A stretch of 64,000 bases of DNA from the NCBI RefSeq assembly GCF_035974275.1, contig NZ_CP142422.1, positions 4,464,001-4,528,000 on the forward strand. The letters are read 5' to 3'. Positions 52,239 to 61,575 of this stretch are shown here, in pieces; the first letter of the stretch is position 1; every line of letters begins with the position of its first letter. Below the pieces are notes generated by a model. The model saw only the letters and a program-made list of their open reading frames with translations. It made no database searches and had not been told where the DNA came from. A program made the translations under genes and the position numbers. This DNA is from Chryseobacterium sp. MYb264 (GTDB lineage Bacteria; Bacteroidota; Bacteroidia; Flavobacteriales; Weeksellaceae).

Positions 52239-54125
52239 TTAGTTTACACCGTGCATCATTTTCTTTAAGATGGGTGAAATTAATGCCAAAATCACAGCAG
52301 CAATACCACAAAGAACTACGAATACCATGAAGAATTCGAATAGATTGTGGATTGTGAATCCTGCGAAAGTATTATATTCTACTTTAATGATATTTTCAGA
52401 TTTTAATTTACTTAATTCAGCATCAGAAGGATAAGAAAGTTGTTCAGGTTTTATCTCTGCTTTTTTATCAACTTTCTTTATTTCATTAATCTTTTTAGTA
52501 TTCCCTTCGATAATATCAGTAAGTTTTATCTTTGTTTTATCTAATTTTTCTTTATCAACTTTAGCAAGATTATATTGTGCCAATATAAATAACTCTTTTG
52601 GAGAAGCGTCATGTTTTTTATCTAAAACAGCCTGTAAATCAATTCCCTGTTTTTCTGCAGCCATAAATTTGTCTCCTGTAGCAGGTAAGATAGAACCTAA
52701 TGTTCCTGCCAAAGCATAACCAGCGGCATTAGAAATAAAGAATACACCATATAATAATGAGGCAAATCTTTTTGGAGATAATTTACCTACCAAAGATAAT
52801 CCGATTGGTGATAAACAAAGTTCTCCACAAGTTTGAATGAAATAAAGTAATACTAACCATTTGATAGCTAGTAAACCACTGTTTCCTAGGTCCTTTACGT
52901 TGTAAGCAATAATAAAGTATGAAAGAGCAATTAATGCTAATCCCATTGCTTGTTTAAGCGGAGATACAGGTTCTTTTCCTTTAGCTCTCAATTTATCCCA
53001 AAGAATACTGAAAGGAACTGCTAAAATAACTACGAATAATCCATTGAAAATCTGTACCATTGATGCAGGCATTTCCCAACCGAATAAAAATTTTCTATCA
53101 GTTTGATAATCCGCAATGAAAGTCAATGAAGATCCGGCTTGCTCGAATGCAGCCCAGAAGAATATAATAAAGAATGATACAATGTAAATTACCAGAATTC
53201 TTTGGATTTCTACTTTTGTTAAAGCTTTATCCATAAGAATAAGGATTGCAAGAGAAATCCCGGAAGCATATATAATTGGATAAATAATTCCTTTTACTAA
53301 ACTTCCTATCTCAAATTTGCTGAAAAATACTTCATTTACGTGAAGATATCTGAAAACAAAGAAGAGAACAACAAATAATGCTGCAGTAATTCCTAAAGAT
53401 AAAGATGAAAATTTTGCCTTTTCACCATCTTCTTCTACGTTGTTTGTTTTAGAAGGTACTGCTCCGATTGGCTTTCCTTCAGGAGTAACAACATATTTGT
53501 CTTTCAGAAATAAAAATATTAAAGTTCCTAAAACCATTGCGATACCCGCTGCTAAATATCCCCATTTAAAAACGAAAATATCTCTTTGCCCGTCTACAAC
53601 AACGTCTGCAATGATTGGAACAAAATATTGGCTCAACAAAGCACCGATATTAATTCCCATGTAGAAAATGGTAAATGCAGAATCTAGTTTCGATTTTTCT
53701 TGTGCTGGATACAAGCTACCAACCATCGATGAAATATTTGGTTTGAAGAATCCATTACCGAAAATAATAACTAATAAACCTAACCAAAATGCTATTTTAG
53801 AGGTTTCTAAGCTGCCGTCGAAAATAGTTGCACTATAAAAAAGTAAAAACTGCCCGATTGCCATTAAAGTCCCTCCTAAAAGGATACAATATCTGTTTCC
53901 TAAGAATTTGTCTGCTATAAATCCTCCTAAAAGCGGCGTTAAATAACATAATGCTAAAAATCCACCATAAATGATAGATGCATTTGATTCTCCTAAACGA
54001 AGAGCATTTACCATAAATAATGTAAGAATAGCTCTCATTCCATAGAAGTTGAAACGCTCCCACATTTCTGTACCAAATAGTACCCATAGACCTTTAGGGT
54101 GACCTTTCTGTTGAACAGTATCCAT
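52239..54125 (-). CDS. POT family oligopeptide transporter (copy 2, with insert)
   Basis: Protein of 628 aa. Signatures EMWERFNFYGMRAILTLFMV, GNGFFKPNISSMVGSLYP, FYMGINIGALLSQYF and GELCLSPIGLSLVGKLS. Longer than its neighbours because of a hydrophilic segment of about 100 residues (about 485-585: AAEKQGIDLQAVLDKKHDAS to LSKLKSENIIKVEYN) between the last membrane helices, placed in a loop. Substrate peptides unknown. Own promoter and terminator. Confidence 0.93.
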   Translation of the reverse strand: MDTVQQKGHPKGLWVLFGTEMWERFNFYGMRAILTLFMVNALRLGESNASIIYGGFLALCYLTPLLGGFIADKFLGNRYCILLGGTLMAIGQFLLFYSATIFDGSLETSKIAFWLGLLVIIFGNGFFKPNISSMVGSLYPAQEKSKLDSAFTIFYMGINIGALLSQYFVPIIADVVVDGQRDIFVFKWGYLAAGIAMVLGTLIFLFLKDKYVVTPEGKPIGAVPSKTNNVEEDGEKAKFSSLSLGITAALFVVLFFVFRYLHVNEVFFSKFEIGSLVKGIIYPIIYASGISLAILILMDKALTKVEIQRILVIYIVSFFIIFFWAAFEQAGSSLTFIADYQTDRKFLFGWEMPASMVQIFNGLFVVILAVPFSILWDKLRAKGKEPVSPLKQAMGLALIALSYFIIAYNVKDLGNSGLLAIKWLVLLYFIQTCGELCLSPIGLSLVGKLSPKRFASLLYGVFFISNAAGYALAGTLGSILPATGDKFMAAEKQGIDLQAVLDKKHDASPKELFILAQYNLAKVDKEKLDKTKIKLTDIIEGNTKKINEIKKVDKKAEIKPEQLSYPSDAELSKLKSENIIKVEYNTFAGFTIHNLFEFFMVFVVLCGIAAVILALISPILKKMMHGVN

Positions 54126-54155
54126 ATTTAATCGTTAATTTTTTGTTAAGACTGA

Positions 54156-54163
54156 CAAATATA
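54156..54163 (-). promoter_or_regulatory. -7 box of the second POT gene
   Basis: TATATTTG on the minus strand, matching TAnnTTTG, 30 bp before the start codon. Confidence 0.55.
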
Positions 54164-54205
54164 GTTTTTTTTGTGTTTTCGGCAAGGTTTTAATTTTATA
54201 ATTAA

Positions 54206-54238
54206 ATAAAAAAGCTGCAGAGTGATTCTACAGCTTAA
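54206..54238 (-). terminator. Terminator of the third POT gene
   Basis: AAGCTGTAGAA and TCTGCAGCTT pair with one or two mismatches. On the minus strand a T run follows. Confidence 0.7.
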
Positions 54239-54260
54239 TTTTGTTTATTATAAATAAGGA

Positions 54261-55916
54261 TTAATGTCCTTTTTCTTTCATGATTTTATTTAATTTTTTC
54301 AGCATCGAAAGACCTAAAAGTGTAGCAAATACCAGCAAAGCGAAGTTTACAAGAAAATAATTCATTTTGTTGTCATAGCTATACCATGTACTTGCTAAAA
54401 TTCCTGAAAGCTTGTTTCCTACTGAGTTGGCAAGGAAGAAACCTCCCATCATCAAAGCGGTAATTCTCGCAGGTGAAAGCTTTGAAACAAAAGATAATCC
54501 CATTGGAGAAAGACATAGTTCCCCGACGGTGATGACTCCGTAACTGGCTACCAACCACCAAGGCGAAACTTTTACAGCTCCGTTATCTCCGGCCCAAACT
54601 GCTAAAACCATTACCAAACAGGATAAACCTGAAATGAAAAGTCCTAAAACAATTTTCGTCGGAGTCAGAGGTTCTTTACCTTTTCTTCTCAGTAATGCCC
54701 AAAACCCAACCACAACTGGCGTTAATGCAATTACCCAAAACGGATTGATGGATTGAAATAATTCTGTATTATATAAATAAACCTTTTTCTCAGGGTTCTT
54801 CTCTAAATCAGCACGTTGTTCCGGATTGATATTTTTAAAGTAAACATCTTTTCCCTGCTCTTTCAGAGGCTTACCATCTTTGTCTTTCTGAGACTGATAT
54901 TGATCATTATAAACAGGAACTTCCTTGTTTTCGTAGCTTTTTCCGTCCACCATATAAATATCTTCCAATGGTTTTTCTAATGCTGCAGGAACACTTCTCT
55001 CCGTGTAATAATTAGCCCATCTTGTTAAGGCTGTTCCGTTTTGCTTGAAAACTGCCCAGAAAAACATACTGATCAAGAAAACTGATAGCAAAGCTCCAAT
55101 TGATGATTTTTCTTCCGGTTTTGCTTTGAAATAAAGAGAAGCGTAAAAATAAATCACAGGAATACAGGCAAAAATAAAGGCATCTGTACTGTCGCTTCCA
55201 AATATGTTATCAGGGATAAACCAACCGATAACTCCGGCAATAATAGCAGGAACGAAAACTTTCAACATAATTTCAGAAAGCTTGGTATCACCTTCCTGTA
55301 CAGGTTTCATTTGAGCGGCATGAATATAATGTTTTCTACCAATCGTAAAAATCACCATACCGATTAGCATTCCGACTCCGGCCGTGATGAAGGCTTCACC
55401 CCAACCGAATTTATTTCTCATGAATGCTGCAATAATATTACAAATAAACGCTCCGATATTGATCCCCATGTAAAAAATATTGTATCCGGAATCTTTATTG
55501 GCTTTATAAGGTTCTTCGGAATATAAATTTCCTAATAAGGTAGAAATCGTTGGTTTAAAGAAACCGTTTCCGATGATAATTAAGGCTAATGAAGAATAAA
55601 ATAAGGTCAAATCTTTGAAAACACCCATCCCGATATATCCGGCAGCCATTAAAATTCCTCCCAAATAAATCGATTTAATATATCCTAAAACTCTGTCCGC
55701 TAAAAATCCACCGATGAAAGGTGTTAAATAAGTTAAAGCAATATAGGTTCCGAAAATGTCGTCGGCAGTTTTGTCGGGAAGCCCTAAACCTCCTTTTAAA
55801 CCCGTGGGCTCAATCACATACAACACAAAAATTCCGAGAATAAGATAGTACCCGAAACGTTCCCACATTTCCGTAAAGAAGAGGAAAGGCAATCCCTTAG
55901 GATGTTTAGTCTTCAT
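54261..55916 (-). CDS. POT family oligopeptide transporter (copy 3)
   Basis: Protein of 551 aa. Signatures EMWERFGYYLILGIFVLYVI, GNGFFKPTISTLLGNLY, FYMGINIGAFICN and GELCLSPMGLSFVSKLSPAR. A hydrophilic loop of about 80 residues (about 305-385, with MVDGKSYENKEVPVYNDQYQ) lies in the middle. This insertion point differs from copy 2, so the loops arose separately. Probable di/tripeptide importer. Confidence 0.93.
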   Translation of the reverse strand: MKTKHPKGLPFLFFTEMWERFGYYLILGIFVLYVIEPTGLKGGLGLPDKTADDIFGTYIALTYLTPFIGGFLADRVLGYIKSIYLGGILMAAGYIGMGVFKDLTLFYSSLALIIIGNGFFKPTISTLLGNLYSEEPYKANKDSGYNIFYMGINIGAFICNIIAAFMRNKFGWGEAFITAGVGMLIGMVIFTIGRKHYIHAAQMKPVQEGDTKLSEIMLKVFVPAIIAGVIGWFIPDNIFGSDSTDAFIFACIPVIYFYASLYFKAKPEEKSSIGALLSVFLISMFFWAVFKQNGTALTRWANYYTERSVPAALEKPLEDIYMVDGKSYENKEVPVYNDQYQSQKDKDGKPLKEQGKDVYFKNINPEQRADLEKNPEKKVYLYNTELFQSINPFWVIALTPVVVGFWALLRRKGKEPLTPTKIVLGLFISGLSCLVMVLAVWAGDNGAVKVSPWWLVASYGVITVGELCLSPMGLSFVSKLSPARITALMMGGFFLANSVGNKLSGILASTWYSYDNKMNYFLVNFALLVFATLLGLSMLKKLNKIMKEKGH

Positions 55917-55938
55917 AGTTGATAAATTTCAAATTTCA

Positions 55939-55946
55939 CAAATATA
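55939..55946 (-). promoter_or_regulatory. -7 box of the third POT gene
   Basis: TATATTTG on the minus strand, matching TAnnTTTG, 22 bp before the start codon. Confidence 0.55.
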
Positions 55947-55975
55947 GAATTTTAAAAATAATAATAGAATTTTAT

Positions 55976-55983
55976 TAACTTTG
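55976..55983 (+). promoter_or_regulatory. -7 box of the toxin-antitoxin operon
   Basis: TAACTTTG matches TAnnTTTG. It overlaps the TTG at 55981, so that codon cannot be the start. The ATG at 56002 follows 18 bp after the box. Confidence 0.6.
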
Positions 55984-56001
55984 GATAAAATAAACCGAAT
56001 T

Positions 56002-56247
56002 ATGAATACAGTATTTCACTTATCTTCTCCCGATGAAATCAATGAAGATTTAATAAAAAGTATAAAAGCTGCTTTTAAAAATAAACCCATTTCAGTAACT
56101 ATTGAGGAAGATTTTTCAATTCCCGAATGGCAAAAAGAGGAGGTGAGAAAAAGAGCTCAATATGCAAAAGAAAATCCGGAATCGCTTTTGGATTTTGATG
56201 ATTTTATCGAAAATTTTGAAAAAAAATTATTAGATGAAAAAAGCTAA
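56002..56247 (+). CDS. Antitoxin of a ParE-type module
   Basis: 81 aa from the ATG at 56002. Acidic and helical: SSPDEINEDLIKSIKAAFKN, a short strand ISVTIEEDF, then PEWQKEEVRKRAQYAKENPE and the C-terminal tail SLLDFDDFIENFEKKL, which probably wraps the toxin. Such small Asp/Glu-rich proteins precede ParE/RelE toxins in Bacteroidetes. The end overlaps the toxin start by 14 bases, the normal coupling in these modules. No classic DNA-binding ribbon motif is obvious. Confidence 0.8.
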   Translation: MNTVFHLSSPDEINEDLIKSIKAAFKNKPISVTIEEDFSIPEWQKEEVRKRAQYAKENPESLLDFDDFIENFEKKLLDEKS

Positions 56248-56539
56248 AACAGTAATTTCCGCAAATGCAGATTTTGATTTGAAGGAGATTACCGAATGGT
56301 ATAACGCAAAAAATAAAAAACTAATTTGGGTATTTTTAAAAGATTTTAAAGAAAAGGTAAAATATATTTCTGAAAATCCTCTTTCCTGCGAAATTAGATA
56401 TGAAAATTACAGGATAGTATTTTTGAAAAAGTTTCCATTTGGAGTTCATTATTTTTATGATGAAGAAAAAAATGTAATTGAAATATATTCTGTTTTCCAT
56501 GCTTCCAGAAACCCCGAAGAATGGAAAGACAGAAAATAA
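56234..56539 (+). CDS. RelE/ParE family toxin
   Basis: Protein of 101 aa, family size. Pattern ANADFDLKEITEWYNAKNKK (N-terminal helices), FLKDFKEKVKYISENPLSCEIRYENYRIVFLKKFPFGVHYFYD and final IYSVFHASRNPEEWKDR is that of ParE/RelE. SVFHASRNPEEW closely resembles ParE proteins, which poison gyrase, whereas RelE cleaves mRNA on the ribosome. ParE-like is my preference. Confidence 0.88.
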   Translation: MKKAKTVISANADFDLKEITEWYNAKNKKLIWVFLKDFKEKVKYISENPLSCEIRYENYRIVFLKKFPFGVHYFYDEEKNVIEIYSVFHASRNPEEWKDRK

Positions 56540-56540
56540 A

Positions 56541-56576
56541 AAACCGAATCCTAAAAAAGAGATTCGGTTTTTTTAT
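56541..56576 (+). terminator. Terminator of the toxin-antitoxin operon
   Basis: AAACCGAATC and GATTCGGTTT form a perfect 10-bp stem with a 10-nt loop, then a T run. On the minus strand it can also serve the convergent peptidase gene. Confidence 0.85.
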
Positions 56577-56595
56577 GTTTAAATTTTATCGGAAA

Positions 56596-58725
56596 TTACA
56601 GATTCTCCAAAATAAAATCAGTCATTTTCTGATACAATTGCGGTCTTGTTTGTCCGCCATAAATTCCGTGGTTTTTGTCAGGATACGCCATAAAATCAAA
56701 CTGTTTTTTATTTTGAATTAAAGCTTCCGAGAATTCCATTGAATTTTGGAAATGTACGTTATCATCGGCCGTTCCGTGGATTAATAAGAATTTACCTTTC
56801 AACAAATTCGCATATTCAGTCGGTGAGTTTTTATCATATCCATCAGGATTTTCCTGCGGAGTTCTTAAAAATCTTTCTGTGTAAACTGAGTCATAATATC
56901 TCCAGTTCGTCACCGGCGCCACCGCGATTCCCATTTTGAAAACATCTGCACCTTTGGTCATTGCCAAACTGGTCATATAACCTCCGAAGCTCCATCCGAA
57001 CATTCCGATTCTTGATTTGTCGATGTATGATTGATTTCCAAACCATTTTGCTGCAGTAATCTGATCTTCAATTTCATATTTTCCTAAATTCATGTAGGTT
57101 ACCTTCTTGAATTTAGCCCCTTTGTAACCTGTTCCACGTCCGTCAACACAAGCTACGATATAACCTTTTTGTGCCAGCATTTCAAACCAAATTCCGTTTC
57201 CGTTGTCCCAAGAATTAGCAACTTGTTGAGATCCCGGACCAGAATATTGGAACATGAACAATGGATATTTTTTGTTTTTATCAAAGTTTTTAGGCTTGAT
57301 AATCCAAGCATTCATTTGATCTCCGGCATCGTTTGGAATCGTAATAAATTCTTTTTCTGTAAAATTGTCAGCTTTTAATTTCTGAAGTTGATCATTATTA
57401 TTCTGAAGTTCTTTTACCGTTTTGCCATTTCCGTCTTTTAAAACAAAAGTATAAGGTTTTGCAGCGGTAGAAGATGTTTCAATGAAATAATTATAGTTTT
57501 TGCTGAAGTTTGCTGAATTATTTCCTTCTGCATTAGAAATCAACTGAGTTTTTCCGTTTTCGATATTCACTTTAGAAACCACTTTGTTGATGCTTCCTTT
57601 TTCAGTGGTCTGAACGTAGATTTCTTTAGATTTTGGATTAAATCCGTAATAATCTGTTACTTCCCAGTTTCCTTTTGTCACCTGTTTTTTCAGCTTACCA
57701 TCTTTGTCATACCAATATAAATGGCGGTTTCCATCTCTTTCAGAACCCCAAAGGAAAGAATTGTCTTCTAAAAATTCCAAAGTTGGACTGTCGGTATCGA
57801 TCCATTTGTCATCCGTTTCGGTGAATAATTTCTGAACAGCTCCCGTTTTTGTATTCACTTTCAACACATCAGAAGCATTTTGAATTCTGTCAGAAGTGAT
57901 CAAAACAATTTCGTCTGCTTTCGCTGTCTGAATAACGTTTGGAATATAATAATGCTTAAAACTGTCTAAATTAACTTTCGTTTTTTTACCGTCGCTCAAC
58001 TGATAAATATGAGCCGAAGCTACCGAATTTTTTTCTCCTGCTTTCGGATATTTATAACGCATTTCGCTTGGGTAAAGTGTCTTTCCGTAAATAGGAATGT
58101 AGATTTCCGGAACTTCGGTTTCGTCTAATTTTACAAAAAGAATTGCATCTGAATTTTTCGTCCACTCGTACAATCTTGCGTGCCCGAATTCTTCCTCGTA
58201 CACCCAGTCAGCAAGACCATTTAAAATTTTATTTTTAACGCCGTGTTGCGTAATCTGTGTGATTTTTCCTGAATTTAAATCCTGATAAAACAGATTATTA
58301 TCCACTATAAAAGCGACTTTTGTTGCATCTGGAGAAAATCTCGGTTCCTGAACGGGCTTTCCTTCATTTAAAGAAACTGTTTTTCCTGATTTAAGATCTT
58401 TAACATCAAAAACCCCTAAAAATGAATGTCTGTAAATAGGCTGACTTCCCTTTTGTAAAAGGATTTTAGACTCATCGTCAGAAAATTCGTAGCTTTCGAA
58501 TTGTCCGTCTACCAAATTTCCTTCTTTTTGAGAAGTTTTGTAAGAATATTTTGCAATCCCGCCTTGTTCGATCACCAAATAGTTTTCCCCATTTTTCATG
58601 GAAGTGATTCCGGCAATGCCTTTTCCGCGGTAATATCCTGAGTATATTTTATCTAAAGTAATTTCCTGTGCTGATAAATTTTGAAAGATAGCAGCTACGG
58701 TGAGCGTAAGTAAGAATTTTTTCAT
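56596..58725 (-). CDS. S9 family peptidase, dipeptidyl peptidase IV-like
   Basis: Protein of 709 aa. Signal peptide MKKFLLTLTVAAIFQNLSA. N-terminal beta-propeller (about 20-440) with ADWVYEEEFGHARLYEWT, in which the double Glu binds the substrate N-terminus in DPP IV. Catalytic domain: GWSFGGYMTS (Ser), HGTADDNVHFQN (Asp) and DKNHGIYGG (His). Removes dipeptides, usually Xaa-Pro, from peptides in the periplasm. It sits near the POT importers, which suits peptide feeding. Confidence 0.92.
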   Translation of the reverse strand: MKKFLLTLTVAAIFQNLSAQEITLDKIYSGYYRGKGIAGITSMKNGENYLVIEQGGIAKYSYKTSQKEGNLVDGQFESYEFSDDESKILLQKGSQPIYRHSFLGVFDVKDLKSGKTVSLNEGKPVQEPRFSPDATKVAFIVDNNLFYQDLNSGKITQITQHGVKNKILNGLADWVYEEEFGHARLYEWTKNSDAILFVKLDETEVPEIYIPIYGKTLYPSEMRYKYPKAGEKNSVASAHIYQLSDGKKTKVNLDSFKHYYIPNVIQTAKADEIVLITSDRIQNASDVLKVNTKTGAVQKLFTETDDKWIDTDSPTLEFLEDNSFLWGSERDGNRHLYWYDKDGKLKKQVTKGNWEVTDYYGFNPKSKEIYVQTTEKGSINKVVSKVNIENGKTQLISNAEGNNSANFSKNYNYFIETSSTAAKPYTFVLKDGNGKTVKELQNNNDQLQKLKADNFTEKEFITIPNDAGDQMNAWIIKPKNFDKNKKYPLFMFQYSGPGSQQVANSWDNGNGIWFEMLAQKGYIVACVDGRGTGYKGAKFKKVTYMNLGKYEIEDQITAAKWFGNQSYIDKSRIGMFGWSFGGYMTSLAMTKGADVFKMGIAVAPVTNWRYYDSVYTERFLRTPQENPDGYDKNSPTEYANLLKGKFLLIHGTADDNVHFQNSMEFSEALIQNKKQFDFMAYPDKNHGIYGGQTRPQLYQKMTDFILENL

Positions 58726-58847
58726 TTCTAATTTTAAAGAGAACTCAAAGATAATAATTTTATCAAGACGTATTAAAAACCTTTTCTATTTGATTCTTTG
58801 GCAGAAAAATTGAATATCACATAGTATAATCAAATCAAATTATAATT

Positions 58848-59321
58848 ATGGAAACGAATGCTTTTGACCAAAAACTTAACCGTTATGTCTTAAATGACCA
58901 GATTGTTTATACTGGCTTTTCAAGTTTTAAAGATGCTGAAGAATGTGCAAAAAGCAAGGGAGGAACTTTGGTAGAAGTTGGTTTTAAAGATGGAAATGAT
59001 AATCCGGTAATTAGCGGTGAAGCGGGTTTGATAGAAAAAAAACTGCATTATTACGTAAATGCAGGCGAGGAGTACAAGTTCATACACTCTTCAGATCCGG
59101 GATTCAGGAAATATGCTGATGAATTGCAAAAAATAAAAGCCAGTCAGCAACAGGCTTCACCAGAAGAACGGTATTTCGCAAGTTTTGAAATTGAGAATAC
59201 GGAAGACCCCATCATTGTGATCAAAAATGATCATTTTGAATCGGTAACATCCAGAGAAAGATCTAAATACTTAAAGCATGCTCACGTATTTGAAATCGGA
59301 GTAGCTTTACCCAAATCTTAA
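58848..59321 (+). CDS. Uncharacterised cytoplasmic protein
   Basis: Protein of 157 aa, no signal or membrane segment. Segments such as QIVYTGFSSFKDAEECAKSK, HYYVNAGEEYKFIHSSDPGF and YFASFEIENTEDPIIVIKND suggest a small alpha/beta protein. The latter looks like a short repeat of strands. I recognise no family. Followed by a DUF6496 gene 11 bp later, likely in the same transcript. Confidence 0.7.
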   Translation: METNAFDQKLNRYVLNDQIVYTGFSSFKDAEECAKSKGGTLVEVGFKDGNDNPVISGEAGLIEKKLHYYVNAGEEYKFIHSSDPGFRKYADELQKIKASQQQASPEERYFASFEIENTEDPIIVIKNDHFESVTSRERSKYLKHAHVFEIGVALPKS

Positions 59322-59332
59322 AAAATGAAATT

Positions 59333-59518
59333 ATGAGCAAGACCAAATATTCAGAAAAAGCTCAGGACAAAATTGGAGAAGTAATGCACGAATTCAAGGA
59401 AGGAAAGCTGAAATCTTCTTCCGGACAAAAAGTGACCGACAGAAAACAGGCCATTGCCATCGGTATTTCTGAAGCCAAAGAAGCAGGACTAAAAGTTCCT
59501 AAAAAGAAAAAAGAATAG
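59333..59518 (+). CDS. DUF6496-like small basic protein
   Basis: Protein of 61 aa, highly Lys rich. MHEFKEGKLKSSSGQKVTDRKQAIAIGISEAKEAG fits the DUF6496-type pattern (short basic proteins with the QAIAIGxSEA block). Ends in KKKK. Function unknown, possibly nucleic-acid binding or stress related. Starts 11 bp after the previous gene and ends before a terminator. Confidence 0.8.
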   Translation: MSKTKYSEKAQDKIGEVMHEFKEGKLKSSSGQKVTDRKQAIAIGISEAKEAGLKVPKKKKE

Positions 59519-59525
59519 TGTAAAT

Positions 59526-59560
59526 AAAAATCGGCTTGTACATTTTTCAAACCGATTTTT
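59526..59560 (+). terminator. Terminator after the DUF6496 gene
   Basis: AATCGG and CCGATT with further paired TTG/CAA form a stem, then seven T. Confidence 0.75.
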
Positions 59561-59717
59561 TTATGATGTAGTTAATGTATTCGTTTCGTCTGTTTGAGTA
59601 TTTTCGAAATAAAATGTAGAAAAATGTATTGAGAACTTTTTAATTAAAATAAACTTCTCGATACTATTTTTTCAAAATTTACTCGAAGTGACGAAGCTCT
59701 ATTTTAACTTTTTTCAA

Positions 59718-61385
59718 TTAAAATCCTTTGTAATTATACATCACGCGATAATATTCATCTGCCATTCTATCACTATTGAACTGATCTTTCACATCGTTCA
59801 TTGAATTGTGCTGGATTTTTCTCCAAGCATCAGGCTTATCATAATAGGTTGTAAGAATTTCGTTTTCAAGAATTTCATATAATTTGTTTAAATCATAATT
59901 ATCCTGTTCGTAAATGCTCATGTTCATGTAATCTGCTTTTGGAACAACGAAAGAATTTTCGCCATGCTTAGCAAACTCAGGAATCCAGCCATCGTCTGTA
60001 GAAAGATTGATCGATCCGTTCATTGAGGCCGTCATTCCTGAAGTTCCTGAAGCTTCTCTCGGAACTCTAGGATTATTCAACCAAAGATCAGCACCTTGCT
60101 TTAAAGATTTACTCAAAGACAATTCGTAACCTGTAAGAACCGCCATGTTTTTATGATTTTTACTTTCTTCAACCAGAGAATTGAACGTAGAAATCGCAGA
60201 ATAATCCATCGGATAAGGTTTTCCTGCCCAGATAATCTGCACCGGATATTTTGGATTATTTAAAAGTCTGTAAAATCTGTCTTTATCGTGTAGAAGAAGG
60301 TCGGCACGTTTGTAACCCGCAAATCTTCTCGCCCAAACAATGGTGAAAACATTTGGATTAAATAAATTTCCCGTTTGGTCTGCAACAATTTTAAATAATC
60401 TTTTCTTCAAATGTTTTTTTCTGTAATCGAATAAAGTATCGTTACGCTCATCTTTAGCGTTATAAAGCGGCTTGTCTGCCCAATATTTAAATTCCTGAGC
60501 ATTCGTGATTGAAGTAATTTCACAAATTCCTGGATATTTACTCCACATCGCTCTGGAAACTACGCCGTGAAGCTGAGAAACTCCGTTGGCCACTCTCGCC
60601 ATTTTCAAAGCACAAAGAGAATGGTTAAAACGATCGTCATCAGAACCTTCGATTCTTTTCACATCTTCCATGCTGAAGCCTGAAAAATAAGACATATCGT
60701 AGCATAGCTTGAAATTATGTTTTTCGTTTCCGGCTTCTTCAGGAGTGTGCGTGGTGAAAACCAGTTTTTCTTTAACCTTATTTAAATCTCCATTATATTT
60801 TTTCAACAAATGGAAAGCAGCAGGAAGTCCGTGAGCTTCATTTAAATGATAAACATCTCTTTCAATGTTCATTTCATCTAACAATTTTGCGCCACCTTTT
60901 CCTAATAAAATGTACTGCGCCAGTTTTGTAGATTCGTTCGCATCATACAATTTATGACAAATCGTTTTTGAAATATGATCGTTTTCAGGAACATCCGTCG
61001 AAAGGAAAAACATAGGAGCTGTGTTGAACGTTTCGGGATCAAGATACCAAACCTTCACCCAAACCGGAGCGCTGTGAATTTCGATTTGAAATTTAATGCC
61101 TGTGTCTTCCAGAAAACTGTACATTTTTTTCGTCCAGGTTGGCTGTAAAGTCTGATCATGGTTTCTCGCCTGATCATAATATCCGAATTTCCAGAGAATC
61201 CCGATGCCTACAAGATCCTGTTTAAGATTGTAAGCACTTCTCATGTGAGAGCCCGCTAAAAATCCCAAACCTCCGGAATATATTTTTAGTACCTGCTCAA
61301 TGGCGAATTCCATCGAAAAGTAGGCTACTTTTTTAGAGTATTGTGGATTAACACTATACGGTATTTTAAAATTTTTAAAATCCAT
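59718..61385 (-). CDS. glgP: Alpha-glucan phosphorylase family protein (GT35), PLP lysine replaced
   Basis: Protein of 555 aa, the short form of the GT35 family. Family blocks: KKVAYFSMEFAIEQVLKIYSGGLGFLAG (18-45), YHLNEAHGLPAA, VFTTHTPEEAGN, IVWARRFAGYKRADLLL (349-365), and EASGTSGMTASMNG (444-457). In known phosphorylases the last block reads EASGTxxMK and the Lys binds PLP; here the residue is Thr452. So it may be inactive as a phosphorylase or use another mechanism. A role in glycogen or maltodextrin use with MalQ is inferred. No signal peptide. Single-gene unit. Confidence 0.8.
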   Translation of the reverse strand: MDFKNFKIPYSVNPQYSKKVAYFSMEFAIEQVLKIYSGGLGFLAGSHMRSAYNLKQDLVGIGILWKFGYYDQARNHDQTLQPTWTKKMYSFLEDTGIKFQIEIHSAPVWVKVWYLDPETFNTAPMFFLSTDVPENDHISKTICHKLYDANESTKLAQYILLGKGGAKLLDEMNIERDVYHLNEAHGLPAAFHLLKKYNGDLNKVKEKLVFTTHTPEEAGNEKHNFKLCYDMSYFSGFSMEDVKRIEGSDDDRFNHSLCALKMARVANGVSQLHGVVSRAMWSKYPGICEITSITNAQEFKYWADKPLYNAKDERNDTLFDYRKKHLKKRLFKIVADQTGNLFNPNVFTIVWARRFAGYKRADLLLHDKDRFYRLLNNPKYPVQIIWAGKPYPMDYSAISTFNSLVEESKNHKNMAVLTGYELSLSKSLKQGADLWLNNPRVPREASGTSGMTASMNGSINLSTDDGWIPEFAKHGENSFVVPKADYMNMSIYEQDNYDLNKLYEILENEILTTYYDKPDAWRKIQHNSMNDVKDQFNSDRMADEYYRVMYNYKGF

Positions 61386-61575
61386 AAATCACAGTTTATA
61401 TTTGAAGGGGCAAAGGTATTAATTATGAAAATAAACTATATGTTAATTATCTGATAAATTAATTTAAAAAGTATCTGTTGAATAGTTTTTTTACTTAACT
61501 TTAAAATATAAATTTTTGATAATCAAAAGAAACCGAAGGTTTCGTGTGTCTCAACAACCCTTAAAAGATAAGCAC

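Noticed and set aside
55981..56001. TTG start for the antitoxin
   Set aside because: It overlaps the TAACTTTG promoter box.
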